A program made the translations under genes and the position numbers. From Candidatus Pelagibacter sp. (GTDB lineage Bacteria; Pseudomonadota; Alphaproteobacteria; Pelagibacterales; Pelagibacteraceae): a stretch of 8,518 nt of DNA. Where the stretch lies: assembly GCA_002704185.1 (NCBI GenBank), contig PAFP01000004.1, positions 1-8,518 on the forward strand. Direction: 5' to 3'. Each line of letters opens with the position of its first letter. Positions within the stretch are counted from its first letter, which is position 1. A model generated the notes under the pieces. That model saw only the letters and a program-made list of their open reading frames with translations. It did not search any database and had not been told where the DNA came from. Shown one piece after another: positions 1-6,374 of the stretch.

Positions 1-413
1 AAATTAAAAAAGAACTAGCTGTCAATTCTGCCAATGAGATAATAAAGAAAACTAAATTAAACCCAGATCATTTTAAAAATTATGCTAATGATAAAAATTT
101 TGAAATCAAGAAAATAAGTTTAAATAGAATTGATGAAAATATATTATTTAATAAAACGAATAGAGATAAAATAATTGATATGGATCAAGATTTTTTGTCA
201 ATTTCTAATAAAAATAACATTTTTGTTATTAAAAAAATATCTAATACAATCCTAAAAGCTAAAGCAAAAAAGTTTGAAAATAAAATAAATTTAGAAATTA
301 ATAAAAAATTTAAAAATTTGGTCTTAGATGAACTGGATGTAAAGTTTAACAAAGATTATAAAATAAAAATTATAAAAAATACTTATGAAAATTTATTAAA
401 AAACGTTTTGTAA
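1..413 (+). CDS. C-terminal part of a probable PpiD/SurA-like peptidyl-prolyl cis-trans isomerase (5' end outside the window)
   Basis: The frame that ends in TAA at 411-413 is open back to the first bases (first whole codon at 3-5), so this is the last 136 or so residues of a longer protein, not a small gene starting at the ATG at 180. The visible part is rich in Lys, Asn and Ile. It has a short beta-like stretch (NNIFVIKKI) followed by a charged helical segment (KAKAKKFENKINLEINKKF) and a tail ending ENLLKNVL. That layout matches the region after the parvulin domain in alphaproteobacterial PpiD-type foldases, which are anchored in the inner membrane and assist folding of exported proteins in the periplasm. 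Such a gene commonly precedes trpE in this class. The catalytic domain and any membrane anchor lie outside the window, so the name rests on tail shape and neighbourhood. The stop codon abuts the trpE ATG with no gap. Confidence 0.55.
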   Translation, partial: IKKELAVNSANEIIKKTKLNPDHFKNYANDKNFEIKKISLNRIDENILFNKTNRDKIIDMDQDFLSISNKNNIFVIKKISNTILKAKAKKFENKINLEINKKFKNLVLDELDVKFNKDYKIKIIKNTYENLLKNVL

Positions 414-1823
414 ATGTATAAAATAAATAAAATAAAAAAAAAAAATATATATATTTACTATATTGAAGAGAATACCGTAAAAGATAATAAAATAATAAAT
501 TTTATAGATAATGTATTGTCATTTAAAAATTCTTTTGTTTACGAATCTGTTGAAAAAGGAAAGATACGTGGTAGATATACTATTTTTGGTTATGATCCAG
601 ATTTAATTTTCGAAACATATAACAAGAAAATATATAAGAATAATAAGTTACAAAAAACAACAGACCCAATTAGATTTTTAAATAATGCTTTAAAGTTTCT
701 TAATTTTAAACTACCGAAAAAGTTACCTCCAATGTCTGTTATGTTGAATGGTTATGTAGGATACGATGCTATAAGATATGTAGAAAAATTACCTGATAAA
801 TGTAAAGATGATTTAAAAATTCCAGATGTAAAATTAATTAGACCAAGAAAAATTTTAATACACGATAATTTAAAAAAAAAAATCTATTACATTTATATTA
901 ATTTTAGCCACAGAACATCTCAAGATTATAGAAAAAAATTATACGATATGGTTCAATTAGGTAAAAATAAAATAAAGAAAAAATATTTAAATAAAAAAAC
1001 ATTTAAAGTAAAACCTCGAAGCAATATTACAAAAAATCAATTTAAAAAAAATGTATCAATTGCAAAGTATCATATAAATAAAGGTGATATTTTCCAAGTC
1101 GTATTAAGTCAAAGATTTAGAATTAAAATATCTAAATCACCTCTTGAAATATATAAAAAACTGAGAGTTATAAACCCCTCACCATTTTTATACTTTTTCA
1201 ATTTTAAAAATTTTCAAATTATTGGTAGTAGTCCAGAGATACTAGTCAGAGTGAGAAATAATGAACTAACAATTAGACCTATTGCTGGTACTAGAAAAAG
1301 AGGTAAAAATAAAATTGAGGATAAGAAATTACAAATTCAATTGTTGTCAGATAAAAAGGAATTATCTGAACATCTAATGTTATTAGATTTGGGTAGAAAT
1401 GATGTTAGCAAAGCATCGATTGGTGGCACTGTTAAAGTAAATGAAGAGTTCAAAATCGAAAAATACTCTCACGTAATGCATATTGTATCAAACGTGGTTG
1501 GAAAATTTAATAAAAAATTATCCTTATTAGAAGCCATGTTTGCTGGGTTTCCTGCTGGTACAGTTTCAGGGGCACCAAAGATACGGGCAATGGAAATAAT
1601 TGACAATTTAGAAAAAAGTAAAAGAAAACTTTACGCAGGTGCTATTGGATATTTTTCACCTAACAAGAGTATGGACACTTGTATAGCATTGAGAACTGCA
1701 TTAATTAAAAAGAAAACTTTATACATTCAAGCTGGGGCAGGAATAGTTGCAGACAGTGTTCCAGAAAATGAATATTATGAAACAGTAAATAAAGCCAAAG
1801 CTATTTTAGAAGCTGCAAAATGA
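414..1823 (+). CDS. trpE: Anthranilate synthase component I (TrpE)
   Basis: This is the large subunit that converts chorismate to anthranilate with ammonia from TrpG, the first committed step of tryptophan synthesis in the cytoplasm. At 469 residues it is slightly shorter than the usual 490-520. The N-terminal domain keeps the element tied to tryptophan feedback (Glu44-Ser45, then GRY at 53-55), and NPSPF at 254-258 completes that pocket, so end-product inhibition is probably intact. The chorismate-binding domain shows GDIFQVVLSQRF (224-235), GSSPEIL (271-277), RPIAGTRKRG (288-297), LGRNDV (326-331), FPAGTVSGAPK (379-389) and GAGIVADSVPENEY (441-454). These distinguish it from PabB only in part, but linkage to trpGDC settles the call. 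The ATG at 414 directly follows the upstream stop, leaving no room for a leader peptide or attenuator. Codons 7-11 contain a run of 12 A. The protein contains no Trp. Its end overlaps trpG as ATGA. Confidence 0.96.
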   Translation: MYKINKIKKKNIYIYYIEENTVKDNKIINFIDNVLSFKNSFVYESVEKGKIRGRYTIFGYDPDLIFETYNKKIYKNNKLQKTTDPIRFLNNALKFLNFKLPKKLPPMSVMLNGYVGYDAIRYVEKLPDKCKDDLKIPDVKLIRPRKILIHDNLKKKIYYIYINFSHRTSQDYRKKLYDMVQLGKNKIKKKYLNKKTFKVKPRSNITKNQFKKNVSIAKYHINKGDIFQVVLSQRFRIKISKSPLEIYKKLRVINPSPFLYFFNFKNFQIIGSSPEILVRVRNNELTIRPIAGTRKRGKNKIEDKKLQIQLLSDKKELSEHLMLLDLGRNDVSKASIGGTVKVNEEFKIEKYSHVMHIVSNVVGKFNKKLSLLEAMFAGFPAGTVSGAPKIRAMEIIDNLEKSKRKLYAGAIGYFSPNKSMDTCIALRTALIKKKTLYIQAGAGIVADSVPENEYYETVNKAKAILEAAK

Positions 1824-2386
1824 AAATTATACTGATAGATAATTATGATAGTTTTACATATAATGTAAGTGAATATCTGTATTCATTAAAGCAAAGCACT
1901 ACAATAGTTAGAAATGATAAATTTAATATAAATGTTATAAAAAGATTTGATAAAATTATCATTTCTCCGGGACCAGGTGGTCCTAATGATTCAGGAAAAT
2001 GTTTAGAAGTTGTGAAAAAATACTATAAATTAAAGCCAATATTAGGAATATGTTTAGGTCACCAAATAATTGGACAAAGCTTAGGGGGTAAAGTCGTAAA
2101 AGCAAAAAAAGTGATGCATGGAAAAATAAGTAAAATATACAGCAATAAAAAAGGAATTTTTAATAATCTGCCAAAAATTATTAATGGCACAAGATATCAT
2201 AGCCTAATAGTTGAAAAAAAAACTTTGCCAAAATGTTTTGAAATTACTGCAACAACAAAAGAAGGCATAATTATGGGTATAAAACATAAAAAATATAATT
2301 TGCATGGAATACAATTTCATCCAGAAAGCATTAAAACCTCTTATGGCAAAGAAATAATAAATAATTTTTTAAAATATGTTAGATAA
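1820..2386 (+). CDS. trpG: Anthranilate synthase component II, glutamine amidotransferase (TrpG)
   Basis: This class I glutamine amidotransferase subunit hydrolyses glutamine and passes ammonia to TrpE. At 188 residues it has normal length for a stand-alone TrpG, without the TrpD fusion of enteric bacteria or the TrpE fusion of rhizobia. It opens with IDNYDSFTYN (6-15), followed by the oxyanion loop SPGPGGP (49-55), the nucleophile elbow GICLGHQ (76-82, Cys78) and RYHSL (125-129). GIQFHPES (163-170) supplies His167 and Glu169 of the Cys-His-Glu triad. The start ATG at 1820 overlaps the trpE stop in an ATGA arrangement, suited to making the two subunits in equal amounts. The 3' end overlaps trpD by 11 bases. 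The same subunit type can also serve PabB in folate synthesis, but the operon makes the tryptophan role primary. It contains no Trp. Confidence 0.96.
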   Translation: MKIILIDNYDSFTYNVSEYLYSLKQSTTIVRNDKFNINVIKRFDKIIISPGPGGPNDSGKCLEVVKKYYKLKPILGICLGHQIIGQSLGGKVVKAKKVMHGKISKIYSNKKGIFNNLPKIINGTRYHSLIVEKKTLPKCFEITATTKEGIIMGIKHKKYNLHGIQFHPESIKTSYGKEIINNFLKYVR

Positions 2387-3371
2387 AATTTTAGAAAAAA
2401 TAAAAAATAAAAAAAATTTAAGCATAGAAGAAAGCAAGGAAATGTTTTCTCTTATAATGTCAGGGAAAATAAATAATGAAACTTTAGAAGAAATTTTAAT
2501 TAATTTATCAATTAAAGGAGAGGCTATAGAAGAAATTACTGGCGGTGTATTAGCTTTAAGAGAAAAATGTAAAAATATTTTATTTAAGGGAGATTTAATT
2601 GATACTTGCGGTACTGGAGGTGATGAAAAAAATACAATCAATATTTCATCAGCAGTTGCTATTGTATTATCGGCAAATGGGATAAAGGTTGCAAAACATG
2701 GTAACAAGAATATTTCGTCAAAATGTGGTTCTGCAAATATTTTTGAGTCATTAGGAATTGATATCAATCTCGATCAAAAAGGTGTGATTAAGTCATTAGA
2801 AGAAAATAATTTTGCTTTTATGTTCGCTCCTAATTATCACCCCGCAATGAGATATGTTTCAGAAGTAAGAAAAAAAATTGGTAAGCGAACAATATTTAAT
2901 CTCTTAGGACCATTATTAAATCCAGCCAACGTTAATAGACAAATAATTGGTGTATTTTCGAAGGATATACTAGAAAAGTATATATATGTTTTAAAAAATT
3001 TAAGATCAAGAAAAGCCTGGGTATTTCATAGTCAAGATGGACTCGATGAAATATCGATTTTTGCAAATACCGATGTATACGAGCTTGACAACGGCAAAAT
3101 CAACCAATTTGAAGTTATACCATCTAAAATACTAAAATCCGATGGTAACATAAAAGATATTTTGGGTGATGATGCTGAATATAACAAAAATAAAATGTTG
3201 GAAGTATTTTCAGGCTCTAAGAATGCTTTACTTGAAATAATAGCTTTAAACTCGGCAGCTGCTCTGCTCGTATGTGAAAAAGAAAATGAATTAAAAATAG
3301 CTTACGAAAAAATGTATAATTTTATATCCAGTGGTAAAGTCATTAAACATTTAGATAAAATAACAAAATAA
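2376..3371 (+). CDS. trpD: Anthranilate phosphoribosyltransferase (TrpD)
   Basis: TrpD transfers the phosphoribosyl group of PRPP to anthranilate, the second step after TrpEG. Its 331 residues are usual for the stand-alone enzyme. The N-terminal helical part (LSIEES at 15-20, IMSGKI at 27-32, IKGE at 46-49) fits the family and supports the ATG at 2376 even though it lies 11 bases inside trpG. The phosphoribosyl-binding motifs are CGTGGD (78-83), NIS (89-91), KHGN (107-110) and SSKCGSAN (114-121). The anthranilate side shows PNYHPAM (152-158) and Arg165, followed by RTIFNLLGPLLNP (171-183). Asp224-Glu225 in DGLDE bind metal. The usual SKSGSAD is SKCGSAN here, a mild change at Ser116-equivalent and Asp positions. 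The only tryptophan in the whole trp block is Trp215. The stop overlaps the trpC start by one base (TAATG). Confidence 0.96.
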   Translation: MLDKILEKIKNKKNLSIEESKEMFSLIMSGKINNETLEEILINLSIKGEAIEEITGGVLALREKCKNILFKGDLIDTCGTGGDEKNTINISSAVAIVLSANGIKVAKHGNKNISSKCGSANIFESLGIDINLDQKGVIKSLEENNFAFMFAPNYHPAMRYVSEVRKKIGKRTIFNLLGPLLNPANVNRQIIGVFSKDILEKYIYVLKNLRSRKAWVFHSQDGLDEISIFANTDVYELDNGKINQFEVIPSKILKSDGNIKDILGDDAEYNKNKMLEVFSGSKNALLEIIALNSAAALLVCEKENELKIAYEKMYNFISSGKVIKHLDKITK

Positions 3372-4159
3372 TGAATAATATTTTAAATAAAATTTGCAAA
3401 GACAAAATTATAGAAATAAAAGAGGCTAAAAATAAATTAAGTCTAGATGAACTTAAAAAAAATATAAAGAAAAAAAAATTTGCTTTTTCTAAACAAATAG
3501 ATAATTTTAAATTTGATAATAAAACTTGTCTGATAGCTGAAATTAAAAAAGCTAGCCCGTCCAAAGGTATATTTAGAGAGAATTTTGATCATGTAAATAT
3601 AGCAAAAGAATACATAAATAATGGTGTTGCTTGTTTGTCAATTATAACTGAGAAGAAATATTTTCTTGGAAGCAAGGAATATATAAAAGATATAAGAAAA
3701 TTTACTAATATTCCCATTTTATGTAAGGATTTTTTTGTAGATCTATACCAAATTTATGAAGCATCCGTTTTAGGAGCAGACTGCGTTTTAATTTTAATCA
3801 AAAATACAAATAAGAACCTTATTAATGATATGTATGAATTGGCTATTAACTTGGGATTAGATGTGATCCTAGAAACTCATAACGAAAAAGAAATGGAAAT
3901 TGCATTAAAATTTGAAAAAGCAATAATAGGAATTAATAATAGAAATTTAGAAGATTTTACTGTTAATATTAATAATACTATAAACCTATATAATCTCTTT
4001 GAACTTCATGAGCGTAAAGTGATTTGCGAAAGCGGAATAAATAGCCATGAAGATATAAAAAAAATCAAAAATGAAACAAATATAAATAATTTTCTTGTTG
4101 GAGAATCAATAATAAGATCTAGTTCAATAAGTGAAAAAATATCAAGTTTACTCAAATAA
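3371..4159 (+). CDS. trpC: Indole-3-glycerol phosphate synthase (TrpC)
   Basis: TrpC closes the ring of carboxyphenylamino-deoxyribulose phosphate with loss of CO2 and water, giving indole-3-glycerol phosphate. It is a single TIM barrel of 262 residues, with no TrpF fusion of the enteric kind. Catalytic residues are in place by motif: Glu57 and Lys59 in AEIKKASPSKG (56-66), Lys119 in CKDFF (118-122), Glu168 in ILETH (166-170), Asn189 in GINNRNL (187-193), and Glu220-Ser221 in CESGI (219-223). The phosphate-binding end is FLVGESII (241-248). The start shares a base with the trpD stop, so the four trp genes are probably one coupled unit that ends here. TrpF, which makes the substrate of this enzyme, is not in the window, which agrees with the alphaproteobacterial habit of keeping trpFBA at another site. 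It contains no Trp. Confidence 0.96.
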   Translation: MNNILNKICKDKIIEIKEAKNKLSLDELKKNIKKKKFAFSKQIDNFKFDNKTCLIAEIKKASPSKGIFRENFDHVNIAKEYINNGVACLSIITEKKYFLGSKEYIKDIRKFTNIPILCKDFFVDLYQIYEASVLGADCVLILIKNTNKNLINDMYELAINLGLDVILETHNEKEMEIALKFEKAIIGINNRNLEDFTVNINNTINLYNLFELHERKVICESGINSHEDIKKIKNETNINNFLVGESIIRSSSISEKISSLLK

Positions 4160-4201
4160 GTCATTGTAATCATTGTTTTTTTTTAAGTTGTAAATTCTCT
4201 A

Positions 4202-4216
4202 GAACTTTAATAGAAC
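4202..4216 (-). promoter_or_regulatory. LexA-binding SOS box (GAAC-N7-GAAC), autoregulatory operator of lexA
   Basis: The sequence GAACTTTAATAGAAC has two perfect GAAC half sites separated by seven bases. Read on the minus strand it is GTTC-N7-GTTC, the direct-repeat SOS box known from alphaproteobacteria and unlike the CTGT-N8-ACAG palindrome of E. coli. It lies 23 bases before the lexA ATG and overlaps -10-like sequence, so bound LexA would block its own transcription. I saw no other exact copy in the window when reading by eye. Confidence 0.9.
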
Positions 4217-4222
4217 ATAATT

Positions 4223-4237
4223 GTTTAGGTTTTGTTC
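4223..4237 (+). promoter_or_regulatory. Possible second, degenerate SOS box abutting the lexA start
   Basis: The sequence GTTTAGGTTTTGTTC is GTTT-N7-GTTC, seven of eight half-site bases matching the alphaproteobacterial consensus. It is in the opposite orientation to the first box and ends two bases before the lexA ATG. Together the two boxes make an inverted arrangement six bases apart. A chance match is possible in T-rich sequence, so it is only a candidate. Confidence 0.4.
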
Positions 4238-4239
4238 TT

Positions 4240-4914
4240 ATGCTAACTAAAAAACAAAAAATTTTGCTACTATATGTCAACGAGAAGTTGAAAAATACTG
4301 GTACTTGTCCTTCATACGACGAGATGAGAAAATCTTTAAATTTAAAATCAAAATCTGGAATACATAGGTTGATAGCTGCACTAGAAGAAAGGGGTTTTTT
4401 AAAGAGACTGCCACATAAAGCCAGATGTTTGTCAGTTATTAAATTGCCAGAGAATGCTGGTGTTCAAGATCTCTATAATAATTTTAAACCTAGTATTATA
4501 GAAGGTGGATTAAATAATGACAACAACATTAACAAGTCAAAAACTATTCCTGTGATTGGTAAAATAGCAGCGGGATTGCCTATTGAAGCTCTCGAAAATG
4601 AGGAAGACTCAATATCTTATCCACCTGGTAACCCAAATGGCGATTTCTTTGCTTTAAAAGTTGAAGGTGATAGCATGGTTGATGCAGGTATTAATGACGG
4701 CGATACAGTAATTATTAAAAAGACTGAAGTGGCTAATAACGGTCAAATAGTTGTAGCTTTAATAGATAATCATGAAGCAACGTTAAAACGTTTTAGAAAA
4801 AAATTAAATACTATTGCTTTAGAGAGTGCCAATAAACAATACGAAACTAGAATTTTTAATCCAGAAAGAGTAAAAATACAAGGTATTTTAGTCTCGCTTT
4901 ATAGAAATTTCTAA
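4240..4914 (+). CDS. lexA: LexA repressor (SOS regulator, self-cleaving serine peptidase family S24)
   Basis: LexA represses DNA-repair genes until RecA on single-stranded DNA triggers its self-cleavage. The N-terminal winged helix (about 1-70; SYDEMRKSLNLKSKSGIHR at 25-43 is the recognition part, and RGFLKRLP at 51-58 the wing) has the MLTKKQ opening and SKSGIHRLIAALEERGF pattern typical of alphaproteobacteria. This also fixes the start at 4240. A variable linker rich in Asn (about 71-102) precedes the peptidase domain. The cleavage site is Ala111-Gly112 (IAAGLP), and the Ser-Lys dyad is Ser145 (GDSM) and Lys183 (TLKRF). At 224 residues it is longer than the E. coli protein (202) and about usual for its class. 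The SOS box directly upstream implies autoregulation. No Shine-Dalgarno sequence is seen. gltX follows after 22 bases and may be partly read from the lexA promoter. Confidence 0.96.
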   Translation: MLTKKQKILLLYVNEKLKNTGTCPSYDEMRKSLNLKSKSGIHRLIAALEERGFLKRLPHKARCLSVIKLPENAGVQDLYNNFKPSIIEGGLNNDNNINKSKTIPVIGKIAAGLPIEALENEEDSISYPPGNPNGDFFALKVEGDSMVDAGINDGDTVIIKKTEVANNGQIVVALIDNHEATLKRFRKKLNTIALESANKQYETRIFNPERVKIQGILVSLYRNF

Positions 4915-4936
4915 AAAATTGATATAAATCTTAGTA

Positions 4937-6331
4937 ATGAAAATAATTACTAGATTTGCTCCATCGCCTACAGGCTTCTTACATATTGGCGGTGCAAGGA
5001 CTGCTTTATTTAATTTTTTATTTGCAAAAAATAAGGGAGGAGATTTTTTATTAAGAATCGAAGATACTGATAAACTTAGATCAGAAGAAAAATACGAAAA
5101 GCAAATAATTAAAACTTTAAATTGGTTAGGATTAGAATTTCAAAATAATTTTGTAAAACAATCCAAAAATATTAATCAGCATATCATGATTGCAAATGAA
5201 TTGTTAAAAAAGGGATTTGCATATAAATGTTATTGCACAGATGAAGAAATTAATAAACAGAAAGAAATATGTAAAAAAAGAGGCACTCCGTACATATATA
5301 ATAGAAAATGGAGAGATCCTAAAGATTTAAAAATACCAGATGACGTAGATCCTGTTTTAAGATTCAAAAGCAAAATTTCCGGAAATACTATTATTAAAGA
5401 TATTGTTCAAGGTGATAAAAATATTGCAAATTCTACAATTGAAGATTTTATAATTTTAAGAAAAGACAAATCACCTACTTATCAATTATCGGCTACTGTA
5501 GATGATCATGAAATGAAAATTACGCATATTATTAGAGGAGACGACCATATGATAAATTCTTTTAAACAAAAACAAATATACGATGCAATGGGGTGGGAAA
5601 TTCCTCAATTTGCACATGTACCTTTGATTCATAGTAAGGACGGTAGAAAATTATCAAAAAGAGATGGGTCTTCAAATATTGAGGAATATATTAAAAACGG
5701 ATATTTACCTGATGCAATGAGAAATTACTTACTAAGATTAGGCTGGTCTTATAAAGACAAAGAAATATTTAGTATGGAAGAAAGTATAAAATTATTCAAT
5801 TTAGAGAATATAGGCAAATCGCCTTCTAAATTAGACATAGACAGAATTCATTCAATTAATGTAGAGTATATTAAGTCTTTAAGTGATGATGATTTATTTT
5901 ATCAATTTAGTGAATATTTAAATAATTACGAACGTAATTTTGAATTATCTTCTAATATCCTAGATCAAATTAAGCAATCAATACATTTTTTAAAAAATAA
6001 TACAGTTTCTCTAAAAAATATTTATCTTAATGCGGAATACATTTTTAATTATAGTAAAATTAGTAAAAATTTTAAATTTAATCCAAGTGAAAAAGAGAAA
6101 GAAATTATAGACTCTTTCGTTGCAAAAATTTCTAAAAAAAACATAATCGATATTGAGACGTTAAAAAAAAATATAGATGAAGTTATTAAGGAAAATAAAA
6201 TCAAATTTAAAGAATTTGGTAAACCTATAAGATTATGTTTAATATGTTCAGAGAGAGGGCCAGGTATAACCGACATAATTAAAAGCCTTGGTATTAAAGA
6301 AACGGTCAGAAGATTAAAACTTTTTACGTAA
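4937..6331 (+). CDS. gltX: Glutamyl-tRNA synthetase (class I aminoacyl-tRNA synthetase)
   Basis: This enzyme attaches glutamate to tRNA-Glu for translation and for glutamyl-tRNA-dependent tetrapyrrole synthesis. The Rossmann-fold core shows RFAPSPTGFLHIGG (6-19), where HIGG is the HIGH-type ATP motif. It continues with RIEDTD (40-45), HIIRGDDH (197-204) and KLSKR (238-242), the KMSKS-type loop. The region CYC (98-100) keeps two of the zinc ligands known in E. coli GltX, but the second pair is absent (YNRKWRD at 121-127), as in many alphaproteobacterial forms, so zinc is probably not bound there. The C-terminal anticodon-binding part ends with ERGPGITDII (439-448), usual for the family. Length, 464 residues, is normal. 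The window does not show whether the enzyme also charges tRNA-Gln, as in bacteria that use GatCAB; a single GltX in the genome would favour that. Confidence 0.95.
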   Translation: MKIITRFAPSPTGFLHIGGARTALFNFLFAKNKGGDFLLRIEDTDKLRSEEKYEKQIIKTLNWLGLEFQNNFVKQSKNINQHIMIANELLKKGFAYKCYCTDEEINKQKEICKKRGTPYIYNRKWRDPKDLKIPDDVDPVLRFKSKISGNTIIKDIVQGDKNIANSTIEDFIILRKDKSPTYQLSATVDDHEMKITHIIRGDDHMINSFKQKQIYDAMGWEIPQFAHVPLIHSKDGRKLSKRDGSSNIEEYIKNGYLPDAMRNYLLRLGWSYKDKEIFSMEESIKLFNLENIGKSPSKLDIDRIHSINVEYIKSLSDDDLFYQFSEYLNNYERNFELSSNILDQIKQSIHFLKNNTVSLKNIYLNAEYIFNYSKISKNFKFNPSEKEKEIIDSFVAKISKKNIIDIETLKKNIDEVIKENKIKFKEFGKPIRLCLICSERGPGITDIIKSLGIKETVRRLKLFT

Positions 6332-6342
6332 AATTAGACTTT

Positions 6343-6348
6343 TATAAT
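6343..6348 (+). promoter_or_regulatory. Possible -10 element for gltA
   Basis: A perfect TATAAT lies 26 bases before the gltA ATG in the 43-base gltX-gltA gap. No convincing -35 hexamer is found 16-18 bases upstream, and such hexamers arise often by chance at this base composition. It is the only promoter-like sequence in this gap and would give a leader of about 20 bases without a Shine-Dalgarno site. Confidence 0.3.
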
Positions 6349-6374
6349 TAAAACTGATAAAAATTCGCAACTTA

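Larger units (their letters stand above)
4160..4239 (+). promoter_or_regulatory. Intergenic control region between trpC and lexA
   Basis: At 80 bases this is the largest gap between genes in the window and the only place with clear regulatory sequence. The proximal half holds a direct repeat TCATTGT (4161-4167 and 4170-4176) running into nine T (4176-4184). The distal half holds one consensus and one degenerate SOS box. Weak -10-like hexamers overlap the boxes (TTTAAT at 4206-4211, CATAAT at 4216-4221), but no -35 lies at a proper distance from either, so I do not assign a start of transcription. A promoter here is inferred from the operator and the change of function between trpC and lexA. 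Confidence 0.6.

Noticed and set aside
180..413. A separate 77-residue gene starting at the ATG at 180
   Set aside because: The same frame is open without a stop to the left edge of the window, so this ATG is most likely internal to a longer protein.
2369..2767. Minus-strand open frame opposite the start of trpD
   Set aside because: It lies opposite a well-supported gene, matches no family I know, and is expected by chance from the codon use.
3343..3564. Minus-strand open frame opposite the start of trpC, with a hydrophobic stretch
   Set aside because: It is the mirror of Lys- and Asn-rich coding sequence, which gives Phe- and Leu-rich shadow frames.
4152..4184. Rho-independent terminator after trpC
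   Set aside because: There are nine T, but the sequence before them forms only a very weak A-U/G-U stem, so a terminator is not supported.
6049..6276. Minus-strand open frame opposite the end of gltX
   Set aside because: It is a shadow of the conserved gltX C-terminal region with no start signal or family match.
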